64,000 bases of DNA from UBA1447 sp002329225 (GCA_050946835.1 JBMNVN010000001.1:372001-436000), one strand, 5' to 3'; shown: positions 17,194 through 26,251, numbered from the stretch's first letter. Translations and numbers: made by a program. Notes: a model not told the origin generated them from the letters alone.

Positions 17194-18831
17194 ATGTTCA
17201 AAAGACTGTTGTCATTGTTTATAGCTTTTGTTTTAGTTCTCGGGCTTTCCGGTTGCGGTAAAGAAAAGGGCTTAGGGGCGGATTTGTATTTTCCCGTTCC
17301 CGCTCAGCCCCGCTCTTTGGACCCCCAATTAGCCGAAGCTCCGGGAAGTATTGTATTTGCCAACTGTTTTGAAGGTCTTGTAAAAGAATCGGAGGACGGC
17401 TCCGTAGCGCCCGGAGCGGCACAATCCTGGGAAGTATCTGCGGATAAACTGACTTATACATTTCACCTGAGGAACAATGTTAAATGGCACCTGATGAAAA
17501 ATCATGCAAAGGTTCTGGGTGAAGATTATAAGGACTCTTTCGACACTCGGGTTACCGCCGAAGATTTTGTTTTCGCTCTCAGGCGGGCGGTTTCGCCGGT
17601 CACCGCTTCCCCCGGCGCATCGGCGCTGAATATGATTAAAAATGCCGATGAAATAAGCAAAGGGACTTTATCGGAAGATAAACTCGGCGTTCAGGCAAAA
17701 GATGATTTTACCCTGGTTATAACCCTTGCTTTCCCCGTTGAAAGCTTTTTACGCAATCTTTATTTGCCGGTCTGTATGCCCTGTAATGAGAAGTTTTTTG
17801 AGGCTACAAAGGGACAATACGGGTTAAGTGACACAAACATAATTTGCAACGGGCCTTTTTATGTTTCCTCCTGGTCACAGGATTCTTATATAACAATGCG
17901 CAAAAACAAAGATTACTATAATCCGTCGGAGGTTTTGCCCAACTCCGTCAGTTTAAGGTTAAACCCGGACAGAGAAAAGTATCAGCGTTTGATACAGCAG
18001 GGCAATTACTCCGCAGGCCTGATAAGCTTTTGGCCGGAATACGCCCCTCAATTGTCATCGGACACTCGGCAAATTGAAGTTCAAAACGAGATTACCGCCC
18101 TGTGTTTTAATGCAGCCGACAAGCACTTAAAAAACAGGAACCTGCGCATTGCGCTGTGCATGGCGGTAGATAAACAGGCCCTCGGCCCGGAACTTGAGGG
18201 CAGGGAAAAAATTGACAGAATTATCCCCCTTGCCTGTTTGAAGAAAGAAGGCTACGGCAGTATGCTGACATCGCCCGGGGCTGCTCTCGGTGTACAGCGG
18301 GATAAGGCTAAAGAACTGCTGGATAAGACCTTTGACGAACTGGAAATCAAGCATCTTTCATTGACAATTATTTGCCCGCCTTTTTATGAAAAGGATATGC
18401 GCATCCTTATACAGAGCCTGCAAAAAACTTTCGGTGTTGATCTGAGCGTTTCGGTTGAAACTTTGGAGCCTACCGAATTGCTGAAGAGGGTTGAAAGCGG
18501 TCAATATCAAATAGCTTTGGCGCCTTTGCGGGCTGCCGACAGTGAGGTAAAAAACTTTTTGCAGACTTTCACCACCAAGCATCCTCTTAATTTTTCAGGC
18601 TACAGTTCCTCCACCTATGACAATATGGCGGCTATGATTCAAACAGCCGGCACGGATGCCGACGCTGTGCAATTCTGCCTTAAAGCCCAGGAGGAATTAA
18701 TTTTAAGCGGCACGATTATCCCCATTTTTGAAGGCGCTCAGCAGCTTGTTCTGGGCAAGGGCGTGTCGGGGATTTTTGCATCACCTGCCGGTGAGAGGAT
18801 ATATTTTGCTAATGCCCGCAGGGTAAAATAA
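17194..18831 (+). CDS. ABC-type oligopeptide-binding lipoprotein (SBP family 5), orphan
   Basis: The 545-residue protein has a lipoprotein signal peptide ending LGLSGC (Cys21), then a family 5 extracellular solute-binding domain. Recognisable segments are QPRSLDPQLAE, ANCFEGLVKESEDGSVAPGAAQSWEVSADKLTYTF and the HLRNNVKWH strand. These proteins deliver oligopeptides, dipeptides, nickel or oligosaccharides to ABC importers. No permease or ATPase genes adjoin it, so it either serves a transporter encoded elsewhere or acts in sensing. The gene starts 18 bp after trmL and is followed by a palindromic hairpin (18839-18856) and a small membrane-protein gene. Confidence 0.88.
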   Translation: MFKRLLSLFIAFVLVLGLSGCGKEKGLGADLYFPVPAQPRSLDPQLAEAPGSIVFANCFEGLVKESEDGSVAPGAAQSWEVSADKLTYTFHLRNNVKWHLMKNHAKVLGEDYKDSFDTRVTAEDFVFALRRAVSPVTASPGASALNMIKNADEISKGTLSEDKLGVQAKDDFTLVITLAFPVESFLRNLYLPVCMPCNEKFFEATKGQYGLSDTNIICNGPFYVSSWSQDSYITMRKNKDYYNPSEVLPNSVSLRLNPDREKYQRLIQQGNYSAGLISFWPEYAPQLSSDTRQIEVQNEITALCFNAADKHLKNRNLRIALCMAVDKQALGPELEGREKIDRIIPLACLKKEGYGSMLTSPGAALGVQRDKAKELLDKTFDELEIKHLSLTIICPPFYEKDMRILIQSLQKTFGVDLSVSVETLEPTELLKRVESGQYQIALAPLRAADSEVKNFLQTFTTKHPLNFSGYSSSTYDNMAAMIQTAGTDADAVQFCLKAQEELILSGTIIPIFEGAQQLVLGKGVSGIFASPAGERIYFANARRVK

Positions 18832-18838
18832 AGAAAAA

Positions 18839-18856
18839 CGGCCGTCATTGCGGCCG
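18839..18856 (+). repeat. GC-rich hairpin CGGCCG-N6-CGGCCG
   Basis: CGGCCG at 18839-18844 and 18851-18856 form a 6-bp stem with a 6-nt loop in the gap between the binding-protein gene and the small membrane protein. No T-run follows, so it is not a normal terminator; it may stabilise the upstream mRNA end. Confidence 0.5.
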
Positions 18857-18872
18857 AGAGAAAGGCGCAACT

Positions 18873-19103
18873 ATGAAAAAGAGTCTGTTGAAAGATTGTA
18901 AAATAATATTACTCGGCTGTACCCTGGGTGCTTTTGCCGCAGCCGCAAGCATATTTGCAGGCGCCCTTTTAGAAATGCGGGAAAGTAAAAAAGCTATAAT
19001 ACCGCAAGAAGAAATTGCCGAAACTGAGAAACCGCCGAAATGCAGGTTGTGCCGAAAAATCGCCAAAAAGGAAAAGGAAACAACCGAAACGGAAAATAAC
19101 TGA
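18873..19103 (+). CDS. Small membrane protein with C-x2-C tail (hypothetical)
   Basis: The 76-residue frame starts with ATG after GAAAGG and is followed directly by a terminator. Residues about 11-33 form one hydrophobic, Ala/Gly-rich helix; the second half is charged, with CRLC near residues 57-60 and a Lys/Glu/Thr tail. I do not recognise a family. The Cys pair could bind a metal or form a disulphide. It is the last gene of the plus-strand run before the convergent zinc operon. Confidence 0.55.
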   Translation: MKKSLLKDCKIILLGCTLGAFAAAASIFAGALLEMRESKKAIIPQEEIAETEKPPKCRLCRKIAKKEKETTETENN

Positions 19104-19120
19104 CAGAGATATTTTTTTAA

Positions 19121-19163
19121 TAAAAGACGGGCAAGTTGTTACCGCCCGTCTTTTTCTTTTTAT
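19121..19163. terminator. Bidirectional terminator between convergent operons
   Basis: GACGGGC (19126-19132) pairs with GCCCGTC (19144-19150) around an 11-nt loop. A T-rich run follows on the plus strand and TAAAA precedes it, so it can end both the plus-strand genes and the minus-strand zinc operon. Confidence 0.85.
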
Positions 19164-19597
19164 TTCTTCCCGCAATCTTTGCAAGTACCGTAAATTTCAA
19201 GCCTGTGGGAGGATACTGTAAAACCTATGCTGTCCCCGAGTTTGGTTTGGTAGTCTTCCAAAGGACAGTCGGGAAAATCAATAACCTTGTGGCAACCTGT
19301 GCAAAGGGCATAGTGTTTATGCTCATTTCTGTTTAACTCAAAGGCCGCCTTTTCTTCCCCGGGGAGAACCGTTTTTTCAACAAGTCTTATCTGAACAAGG
19401 CTGTTGAGGATTCTGTAAACGCTGGAAAGGCTTATAGCAATCCCCTGTTCCTTTAGTGTTAAATATATTTCTTCGGCGGTCAAGGGTTGTTTGCCGTCTT
19501 CAACAGCCGCAAGAATGGAGTTGCGGTGCTTTGTGTTTTTTAACCCGCCTTGTTTTAACCTCTCTTTGTATCTGTCGCCGTCACTTGACATAATCAT
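19160..19597 (-). CDS. zur: Fur-family zinc uptake regulator
   Basis: A metal-dependent repressor of about 145 residues. The ATG at 19597 follows AAAGGGGGG; an in-frame GTG at 19618 lies before this binding site and is rejected. The winged-helix domain (TKHRNSILAAV, LTAEEIYLTL, SLSSVYRILNSL recognition helix) is followed by the dimerisation domain with the metal-site segment NRNEHKHYALC and two C-x2-C pairs (CTGC and CKDC) for the structural zinc. As last gene of a znuA-znuC-znuB operon it most likely senses zinc and represses the operon through the box at 22240-22260. A PerR- or Fur-type role is less likely given this context. Confidence 0.82.
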   Translation of the reverse strand: MIMSSDGDRYKERLKQGGLKNTKHRNSILAAVEDGKQPLTAEEIYLTLKEQGIAISLSSVYRILNSLVQIRLVEKTVLPGEEKAAFELNRNEHKHYALCTGCHKVIDFPDCPLEDYQTKLGDSIGFTVSSHRLEIYGTCKDCGKK

Positions 19598-19621
19598 TCG
19601 CCCCCCTTTTTGAAACACTGT

Positions 19622-20458
19622 TTATCTGCGCCTGAAAATCAGGGAAATCATAAAAATAACGCCGGAAATCAGTACTATTGTCGCCCCTGTGGCTATGTTA
19701 AGGTAGTACGAAATCACAAGCCCTGCCAAACCGGAAAACAATGCGGTTAAAACACTGAACAAGGTAAATGTACGGACATTTTTTGCCGCATTTCTGGCGG
19801 CGGCTGCAGGCAGAACCAAAAGGGAGTTAATCAGCAAAAGCCCCACCCATTTAATGGCGATTGTAACCACAACGGCTACCATTGAGGTAAACAGCAAATC
19901 CAAGGCCAAAGTTTTTACCCCTCGGCTTGCGGCAAGGGCGGTATTTACCGCCGTCAAAAGCAGTTTGTTAAACAACAATATCCAAATGAGAATCACGGCG
20001 GCAAAGACAATCGCCAACACTGCAATCTCTTTAGACGTAATGCTCAGCAGGTCACCGATTAAATATGAAGAATATTTATTAAAACTTCCGCCGAAAGACA
20101 TTATTGCCAAACCCAGAGCGATGGCAAGAGAAGAAAAAACGCCGATTATTGTATCCGTGGATTCTCTGCTGAAGTTTTTAATAAGGGTGATTATCACGGC
20201 AAAAACCACGGAAAAAATCACAGCGGCATAAACGGGGTTCACCAAACCGACAATTGCCCCTATTGCAATACCGGTAAATGTTCCGTGACCTAAAGCGTCG
20301 GAGAAAAATGCCATTCTGTTGTTGACCACCATAGTACCCAACAAACCGAAAAGAGGAGTAACCAACAACACCGCCAACAGTGCATTTTTCATAAACATGT
20401 GGCTAGCCCACTGAAAGGGAAGAATAATATCAATCAAATCGTAAAGACCCGACATCAC
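19622..20458 (-). CDS. znuB: Zinc/manganese ABC transporter permease
   Basis: An ABC-3 family membrane protein of 278 residues with about eight to nine hydrophobic helices. Family features are the early GLLGTMVVNNRMAFFSDALGHGTFTGIAIG segment (coupling region) and the late GLLLINSLLVLPAAAARNAAKN segment. It forms the membrane channel for the ATPase encoded just upstream. The start is either GTG at 20458 or ATG at 20455; the znuC stop overlaps it (GTGATG), and GGAGGAGGTG lies 8-11 bases upstream, so the two are translationally coupled. Confidence 0.92.
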   Translation of the reverse strand: MMSGLYDLIDIILPFQWASHMFMKNALLAVLLVTPLFGLLGTMVVNNRMAFFSDALGHGTFTGIAIGAIVGLVNPVYAAVIFSVVFAVIITLIKNFSRESTDTIIGVFSSLAIALGLAIMSFGGSFNKYSSYLIGDLLSITSKEIAVLAIVFAAVILIWILLFNKLLLTAVNTALAASRGVKTLALDLLFTSMVAVVVTIAIKWVGLLLINSLLVLPAAAARNAAKNVRTFTLFSVLTALFSGLAGLVISYYLNIATGATIVLISGVIFMISLIFRRR

Positions 20459-21261
20459 GATTGCGGCACCTCCTCCCCGTTATCGGAGTCATTCCTTTTG
20501 CAATAATTCGAAAGGCGGAAGAGTTCATTGAAGGCTTCGCTGTTTAATACTTCTTCCGGGGTTCCGATTTCCAAAACTTTTCCGTTAAGAAGAATTACTC
20601 TGTCGGCGTGTTCCTTTACCAGATTTAAATCATGGGAAACCAGAATAATGGATAAGTCATATTTTTTGCGCAAGTCTGAAACTATACCGTAAAACAGTTC
20701 AAGCCCCTTAGGGTCAATGCCCGATACGGGTTCGTCAAGCAACAGCAAATCCGGGCGAGGGTCTAAAGCAAGGCAAAGTAAAACCCGTTGCAGTTCCCCT
20801 CCGGAAAGGTTGCCCAGCTTTTTATCTACCAAATGCTCGGCTTTTGCTATGGCAAGGCTTTGCCTAACTCGCTCCCTTGATTTTTTTGTTTTAAAAAGCC
20901 AAACCGGCGCACCCGAATTGCAGGCGTTAAATAAATCCATCACGCTCAAGGGGGTGTTGGTGTCAAAGTTCAGGTGCTGGGGCACATAGCCTATAAGAGG
21001 ATTGCCGGTGCGCAGCCCCTTTTCGTCAAGGAATTTAAGCTCCCCCGTATGTTTTACATCCCCGAGGATTGCCTTGAGCAAGGTGCTTTTACCGGCGCCG
21101 TTGGGCCCTATTATGGCCGTAAGTTCCCCGCAGTGAATATGAATATTCACATCATCCAGAATTTTAGTCCGGCCGACCGTAACACTGAAGCCCTCAATTT
21201 TTGTGCAGCACAGGCCGGAGCAACTGAACCCGACATAGGGTTGAGAATTATTGTTTGCCAT
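20455..21261 (-). CDS. znuC: Zinc/manganese ABC transporter ATPase
   Basis: The 268-residue ATPase powers uptake with ZnuB. It shows Walker A GPNGAGKST, the Q-loop PQHLNF, the signature LSGGELQRV, Walker B LLLLDEPVSGID and the switch His in ILVSHDLN. The first 20 residues contain an unusual CSGLCC cluster ahead of the normal domain start; whether it binds metal is unknown. ATG after AAAAGGAGTG. The 3' end overlaps znuB by four bases. Confidence 0.93.
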   Translation of the reverse strand: MANNNSQPYVGFSCSGLCCTKIEGFSVTVGRTKILDDVNIHIHCGELTAIIGPNGAGKSTLLKAILGDVKHTGELKFLDEKGLRTGNPLIGYVPQHLNFDTNTPLSVMDLFNACNSGAPVWLFKTKKSRERVRQSLAIAKAEHLVDKKLGNLSGGELQRVLLCLALDPRPDLLLLDEPVSGIDPKGLELFYGIVSDLRKKYDLSIILVSHDLNLVKEHADRVILLNGKVLEIGTPEEVLNSEAFNELFRLSNYCKRNDSDNGEEVPQS

Positions 21262-21331
21262 TTTTCACTCCTTTTAAGAGTAACATCAAGGCCGCAAAAT
21301 CGGAGACTGTGTTTACCGGGTTATCCGTGCT

Positions 21332-22225
21332 TTAGCTTAACGCCTGCGTCAATACTTCCAGATTGTTTTCCATAATACGGATATAACTGTCATAGTCCTT
21401 TTCTTCAGCATCCCCGGTGACGCCGGGATCAAGGGTGTAAACTTTAACTCCCGTTTCATTTGCAATGGTTTGGGCTGCGCTGCCGGAATACTGAGGTTCG
21501 GCAAAAAGGGCTTTAACTTTTGTGTTTTTAATCATCTCTATTGTCTGTTTCAGTTCCTGCGGTGTGGGGGCGGTACCGGGCTCCCGTTCCACAACCGCAA
21601 CAACATTCAAGTTAAATTCCAGAGCAAAATAAGGGAAGGCCTCATGGAAGGTTATAATATCCTTATTCGGCAGACCGTCAAGTTTCCGGTGCATTCTCTC
21701 TTTAAGGTCGGAAAGCTTGGCAATATAAGCTTCCGCATTCTGTTTGTATTTATCCGCATTTTTACTGTCCATCTCGGCAAGTTTTGCACCGATGTTGCGC
21801 ACCTGCATTATTGCATTTGTGACGCTTACCCAAACATGAGGGTTTAATTCGTCCTCATCGTTGGAAATCAGGTCTATCCCCTCACTCGCATTGATTATCA
21901 TAAGGCTTTTCCGCCTTGCGATAACATCAGAGAGAAATGATTCCATCCCCGCTCCGTTGATTATAAACACCTGCGCCTCTTCAAGGGTTTTTAAGTCCCC
22001 CGGAGTCATCTGATAGTCGTGCAGACAGCCCGTTTGCGGCTTGGTCATATTTATTACCTTTACGCCGGGTATATCCCTGGTCACATTTATTGTCATCACA
22101 TACATAGGATAGAAAGATGTAACAATAACAAATTCATCGGTTTTTTCTTCCTCCGTTTTACCGCAGCCGCTGAAAAGCGTAATAAGCATTAAAGCTGCCA
22201 AAAGCACGGATATAATTTTCTTCAT
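21332..22225 (-). CDS. znuA: Zinc-binding lipoprotein of the ABC importer
   Basis: A cluster A-I metal-binding protein of 297 residues with a lipobox ending LFSGC (Cys21). The metal ligands expected for the family are visible: His69 (CLHDYQMTP), His130 (NPHVWVS), His194 (FHEAFPYF) and Asp266 (LDPGV). The His-rich loop of many zinc-specific homologues is replaced by a short acidic stretch (SNDEDE). First gene of the operon, with a promoter and a Zur-like operator directly upstream; ATG after GGGGGAG. Zinc is favoured by the operator, but three His plus one Asp also occurs in manganese binders. Confidence 0.9.
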   Translation of the reverse strand: MKKIISVLLAALMLITLFSGCGKTEEEKTDEFVIVTSFYPMYVMTINVTRDIPGVKVINMTKPQTGCLHDYQMTPGDLKTLEEAQVFIINGAGMESFLSDVIARRKSLMIINASEGIDLISNDEDELNPHVWVSVTNAIMQVRNIGAKLAEMDSKNADKYKQNAEAYIAKLSDLKERMHRKLDGLPNKDIITFHEAFPYFALEFNLNVVAVVEREPGTAPTPQELKQTIEMIKNTKVKALFAEPQYSGSAAQTIANETGVKVYTLDPGVTGDAEEKDYDSYIRIMENNLEVLTQALS

Positions 22226-22239
22226 TCCAGACTCCCCCT

Positions 22240-22260
22240 AAATGGTAATGGTTCCTATTT
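22240..22260 (-). promoter_or_regulatory. Zur-box-like operator
   Basis: A 21-bp imperfect inverted repeat with arms AAATGGTAAT and TTCCTATTT. Compared by eye with the Bacillus Zur box (AAATCGTAAT-n-ATTACGATTT) it agrees at about 16 of 20 positions. It lies immediately downstream of the predicted transcription start of znuA, where a bound repressor would block initiation. Confidence 0.65.
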
Positions 22261-22274
22261 GCGTTTGCCGTTAA

Positions 22275-22302
22275 ATTATAATACTATTAGAAAATAAATC
22301 AA
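22275..22302 (-). promoter_or_regulatory. Promoter of the znuACB-zur operon
   Basis: On the minus strand TTGATT (22297-22302), 16-bp spacer, TATAAT (22275-22280). Initiation near 22268, followed at once by the Zur-like box. Confidence 0.7.
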
Positions 22303-22343
22303 CCTTTTTCGCATAAAAAAAACGGTTTTTCTCAGCATTTTTA

Positions 22344-22374
22344 AAAAGCGGCCCTCACAATGAGAGCCGCTTTT
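22344..22374 (-). terminator. Terminator after the GH78 gene
   Basis: AAAAGCGGC (22344-22352) and GCCGCTTTT (22366-22374) form a strong hairpin with inner CTCA/TGAG pairs. A- and T-runs flank both sides, so it can work in both directions; it closes the minus-strand GH78 transcript. Confidence 0.8.
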
Positions 22375-22434
22375 CGGGTTGCCTGTTATTTTACTATTCT
22401 CTGCTAAAGGACAGGTTTAGTGTTTCCGTGCAAC

Positions 22435-24657
22435 TTACAGTGTAGTTGTGCCGGGGCCTATTTCACGGGCATTCCCGTCAATTATTGCCGTTGCAGTGCA
22501 TCCCGGGGGAACGGTGAAGGTATAGACTGTTTTTTCGCCTTCCCGGCGCCATTCGGATTTCACCAATCCGTGGCGGGTGTCGATGGAAGCTTTTACATAG
22601 TCTATTCTGGGGTCCGTGAGAGGTTTAAATATTGTGTGCTTGAATGCCGGAGCATTTTCATCGGTATTGATACCGGCCATTACGCCGTAAAGCCAGTCGG
22701 CTATGGCACCGTAGGCGTAGTGATTAAAAGAGTTCATTCCTTTGTCGTTGAAAGTGCCGTCGGGACGTATTCCGTTCCAGCGTTCCCATGTTGTTGTGGC
22801 GCCCATGGAAATGGGATAGAGCCAGGAGGGGTACTCTTTGCGCAGCAGCAGGTCATAGGCTGTTTCGGCATAGCCGTTGTCGGACAGAGCGTGGGGCAGA
22901 TAGGAAGCGCCTACAAACCCCGTTGTCAGATGGCCGTATTTTTTAATAAGTCCGTTGAGCTGTGCGGCTACAGCGGCTTTATCTTCACACAGATTAAATT
23001 GCAGCGCCAAAACACAGGCGGTTTGCGTGTTCTCGGTAACCTTGCCATTTTCAATGTATTTTTTGCGGAAAGCGGCCACGATGTTGTCATAGAGGGTTTC
23101 GTATTCCTTTACATCAACGCCGAGCACCTTGCCTACCTTAACCACAAGATAGGTTGAGTAAGCGGAAAAGGCCGTTGCGATATATACTTTATCCGTAGCC
23201 TTGCCTCCCACTTCCTCATCCAGGTTAAGCCAGTCGCCGAAGTGGTCGCCTTTAGTCCTGATATATGACGTTGAGTTTTCCTGCAAGAAAGAAATCCATT
23301 TTTTCATGGACTCGAACTGCCGCTCAAGTATCTCTTTATTGCCGTAGGTCAGGTACATTTGCCACGGGCAGACCGTGACGGCGTCGCCCCAGGCGGCGGA
23401 ACCGCCGTTGCCGTTGAGAACATCGGGAATCACGTGTTTCACACAGCCGTCTTCCCCCTGGTCGGCCGCCAGATCCGCCAACCACTTGGTAAAGAATTTT
23501 TCCGTATCATAGTTGTAGGAGGCGGTTCTGCAGAAAACTTGGGCATCCCCTGTCCAACCCAAGCGTTCATCTCTTTGCGGGCAGTCCGTGGGCACGTCAA
23601 GGAAGTTGCCCCTCTGACCCCAGACAATATTTTTAAAAAGCTGATTGAGGTTTTTGTCCGAACACTCAAAATAGCCGGTTCGTTTCATATCGGAATGAAC
23701 GACAACAGCCTCAAAATCGGAGAGTTTTACCTCATCCGGCCAGTCTTCCAACCTGATATATCTGAATCCCTGAAACGACAGCAGCGGTTTATAGGTGTGC
23801 GGGTTGCCGTCACAGATAAAGCGAATTTCCTGTCTGGCGGCGCGCAGGTTTTCGGTGTAGAAGTTGCCGTCTTTGTCCAAAACTTCGGCGTGATAAACTT
23901 TTGCCTTGTCGCCCTTTTTACCGCAGATGTTAAACTTTACATAGCCGGTTAAGTTTTGACCGAAGTCGATTACCGTTTCGCCTTTTGGGGTGATAATCAG
24001 TTCTTTTGCAGGCAGTATTTCGGTCTCCGTAATTTTTTCGCCCTGCTGCGGAATAAGGGTGGAAAAACCGCGCGGTATCTCGTCGGCAGGTACAGGTGCG
24101 GAAGGAACAAACCCGGCGTCATAGATATCTCCGTTATAGATATTGCTGTAACGAATTTTACTTTCGGTTACGCTCCAACTCCTGTCGGTTACAATAAGTT
24201 CCTCGGAGCCGTCTTCATACAGAATTTTCAGGGCCGCCAATAAAGCGGCGCCTCTGTTACTCAGGCCGTCTGTAACTGTTTCCGGGTCCGTCCCTAAAAA
24301 ACGCCAGCCCTTGCCGAGGGTGATTGAAAGGCTGTTATTTTCACGCAACTGTGCCGTAACATCATAGGTCTGATATTGCAGTCTTTTTTCATAAGAGGTC
24401 CAACCGGGAGCAAAAATGAAATCGCCCACTCTGGAACCGTTGAGAAAGGCCGCATAAATACCGAGGGCGGTTACTTGCAGTTCGGCCTTTTTCACGCCGC
24501 CCTTGCAGGTAAAGTTTTTGGTGAAGTCAAGCCCCGTATCCGTGACCCCGTTTCTGCCTTTTTGCACGGGTCTTACAGGGAAAATATGACCCGTCTCCAA
24601 GGCGATGCCTGAATCCAAATCGCTTTTAATCCACTTTGCCGAAAAAATAATGTCCAT
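22435..24657 (-). CDS. GH78 alpha-L-rhamnosidase (cytoplasmic)
   Basis: Removes terminal alpha-L-rhamnose from plant glycosides or rhamnogalacturonan-type glycans. About 740 residues from the ATG at 24657 (AGAAGGGTGAG upstream); an earlier in-frame ATG at 24693 overlaps the MATE gene and is less likely. The order is an N-terminal beta domain (GIYAAFLNGSRVGDFIFAPGWTSYEKR), a second beta domain (DFGQNLTGYVKF, FRYIRLEDWP), the (alpha/alpha)6 barrel with the acid-rich catalytic segment DCPQRDERLGWTGDAQVF and HVIPDV, SMGATTTWERWNG, and a small C-terminal beta domain (PPGCTATAIIDG). No signal peptide, so it acts on imported substrate. The gene lies 14 bp after the MATE gene. Confidence 0.93.
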   Translation of the reverse strand: MDIIFSAKWIKSDLDSGIALETGHIFPVRPVQKGRNGVTDTGLDFTKNFTCKGGVKKAELQVTALGIYAAFLNGSRVGDFIFAPGWTSYEKRLQYQTYDVTAQLRENNSLSITLGKGWRFLGTDPETVTDGLSNRGAALLAALKILYEDGSEELIVTDRSWSVTESKIRYSNIYNGDIYDAGFVPSAPVPADEIPRGFSTLIPQQGEKITETEILPAKELIITPKGETVIDFGQNLTGYVKFNICGKKGDKAKVYHAEVLDKDGNFYTENLRAARQEIRFICDGNPHTYKPLLSFQGFRYIRLEDWPDEVKLSDFEAVVVHSDMKRTGYFECSDKNLNQLFKNIVWGQRGNFLDVPTDCPQRDERLGWTGDAQVFCRTASYNYDTEKFFTKWLADLAADQGEDGCVKHVIPDVLNGNGGSAAWGDAVTVCPWQMYLTYGNKEILERQFESMKKWISFLQENSTSYIRTKGDHFGDWLNLDEEVGGKATDKVYIATAFSAYSTYLVVKVGKVLGVDVKEYETLYDNIVAAFRKKYIENGKVTENTQTACVLALQFNLCEDKAAVAAQLNGLIKKYGHLTTGFVGASYLPHALSDNGYAETAYDLLLRKEYPSWLYPISMGATTTWERWNGIRPDGTFNDKGMNSFNHYAYGAIADWLYGVMAGINTDENAPAFKHTIFKPLTDPRIDYVKASIDTRHGLVKSEWRREGEKTVYTFTVPPGCTATAIIDGNAREIGPGTTTL

Positions 24658-24671
24658 TTTCTCACCCTTCT

Positions 24672-26084
24672 TCAGATTTTTATTTTTGTCCATTTGCCTT
24701 TTGAAAAACGTACAGTGGCAAAAACCGTACGCATATACTGGTCAATGAGTAAACTTATCCATCCTCCGATAAGCCCCAAGCCGAGAGGATAACAAAGGAT
24801 ATAGGTGGTAAGAGGACGCACCAGACCGATGCTAATTAAAGAGGTGTAGGCCACATACTTTGTGTCCCCCGCTCCCCGCAGACTTCCGGAAAATATCAGT
24901 TGGGTTACCTGGGCGGGAGATACCGCAGCCGTTATATACAACAACTGTATTCCCATAAGAACAATCTCTTCTTCCCGGGTGAACATCATCATAAGCGGTC
25001 TGCCCGCAAACGAAAAGAGCAGCACCAAAGCAAAGGATACCAGCAGCCCTACACGCTGAGCCGCTCTGCCGTAAATAACCGCAACATCCGGCCGCTTGCG
25101 CCCCAAGCTCTGCCCCACAAGGGAGGCGGCACTTATACCCAAACCTTCGCCCAAGGAAAAAGAGAAGTTTATTATGGTCATACAAATCTGATGGGTGGCA
25201 AAAGCGACAGTACCTAAGGAGGCCACTATTTTTGTATAGGCGAAAAAGCCGATTCTTATAAATAATTGTTCCGTGGCGGCGGAACTGCTGATTTTAAAAA
25301 GAAGCCGCAGGTTCTCTTTATCAAAGACCAGGAGGTCTCTCCACTCTATGTGCAAAAAGCCGTGAGTTCTTGTGACGGAATAAAGGGACATGGAAAAGCT
25401 GACCACATTCCCCATCAAGGTGGCTATGGCCGCACCTTTGACTTCCAAGCGGGGGAAAAAACCGATACCGTTAATGAGTAAATAGTTAAAAACTACGTTG
25501 ACTACATTAGCTGTCAGGTTGGTGCGCATGGAAATTTTTGTGTTGCCCACTCCCCTTTGAGCGGCATTGATAACCATACCTAATGAGACAAAAGCCATTC
25601 CCACTATGGTTATTCTGAAATACTCTACTCCGGCCTCTACCGTGTCGTCCGCGGCTCCCGTAAAAATCAACATCGGCCGCGCTACCGCTACTGCAATGCC
25701 GCAAAGCAGAATGCTTAACACCAGGCAAAGCGTGAACGCCTGAGCCAGACATCTGTTGGCTCCTCTCCTGTCATCCTGCCCCCGTCTGCGGCTGACAATG
25801 GCCGTAACCCCGGCATTAAGCGCAAAAAACACTGCAAAGAACAGCATCCGGGGCTGGTTGGAAAGCCCTGTGGCCGCTACGGCATAGGCTCCTATGGTTG
25901 ATACCATTACCGTGTCCACAAAGGACATCATGCTTACAAGAACAGTCTCAGCCGTGGCGGGCCAGGCTACTTTAAAAAGGGTTTTATAAATCTCGTTTGC
26001 GGAGCACTTTTCGCCAGCCCATTTTTCTTTGCCAAGCAGATATTCAGGCTCAAAAAAACGCCCGAGGAAACTCTTCTTTCTCAT
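24672..26084 (-). CDS. MATE-family multidrug/toxin efflux transporter
   Basis: The 470-residue protein has twelve predicted transmembrane helices in two homologous halves. Each half shows MATE hallmarks: AWPATAETVLVSMMSFVDTVMVSTIG in the first and SSAATEQLFIRIGFFAYTKIVASLG in the second, with FSLGEGLGISAASLVGQSLG and SGSLRGAGDTKYVA in the C-terminal half. Exports cationic compounds using Na+ or H+; substrate unknown. ATG after AAAGGG. It is followed directly by GH78, so the pair may be co-transcribed, but a functional link is not evident. Confidence 0.92.
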   Translation of the reverse strand: MRKKSFLGRFFEPEYLLGKEKWAGEKCSANEIYKTLFKVAWPATAETVLVSMMSFVDTVMVSTIGAYAVAATGLSNQPRMLFFAVFFALNAGVTAIVSRRRGQDDRRGANRCLAQAFTLCLVLSILLCGIAVAVARPMLIFTGAADDTVEAGVEYFRITIVGMAFVSLGMVINAAQRGVGNTKISMRTNLTANVVNVVFNYLLINGIGFFPRLEVKGAAIATLMGNVVSFSMSLYSVTRTHGFLHIEWRDLLVFDKENLRLLFKISSSAATEQLFIRIGFFAYTKIVASLGTVAFATHQICMTIINFSFSLGEGLGISAASLVGQSLGRKRPDVAVIYGRAAQRVGLLVSFALVLLFSFAGRPLMMMFTREEEIVLMGIQLLYITAAVSPAQVTQLIFSGSLRGAGDTKYVAYTSLISIGLVRPLTTYILCYPLGLGLIGGWISLLIDQYMRTVFATVRFSKGKWTKIKI

Positions 26085-26199
26085 TACACAACCCTTTCAC
26101 AAACTGTACTAAATTGTAAAGCATTTATATATAAAAGGCAAGAATTGCTGAAGCCTTTCCTCTTAATTTATTCGCTTAGCAATCATAAGTAAAGAGAGA

Positions 26200-26233
26200 C
26201 CGGCGGTGCAATTGGCACCGCCGGCAGTTTTTT
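26200..26233. terminator. Strong hairpin after cysK
   Basis: CCGGCGGTGC (26200-26209) pairs perfectly with GCACCGCCGG (26215-26224) around AATTG. The clear T-run (26227-26233) is on the plus strand; on the minus strand the hairpin is followed by TCTCTCTTT, so it probably ends cysK imperfectly or works in both directions. Confidence 0.65.
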
Positions 26234-26251
26234 GTCAGGTTGAATATCGCT

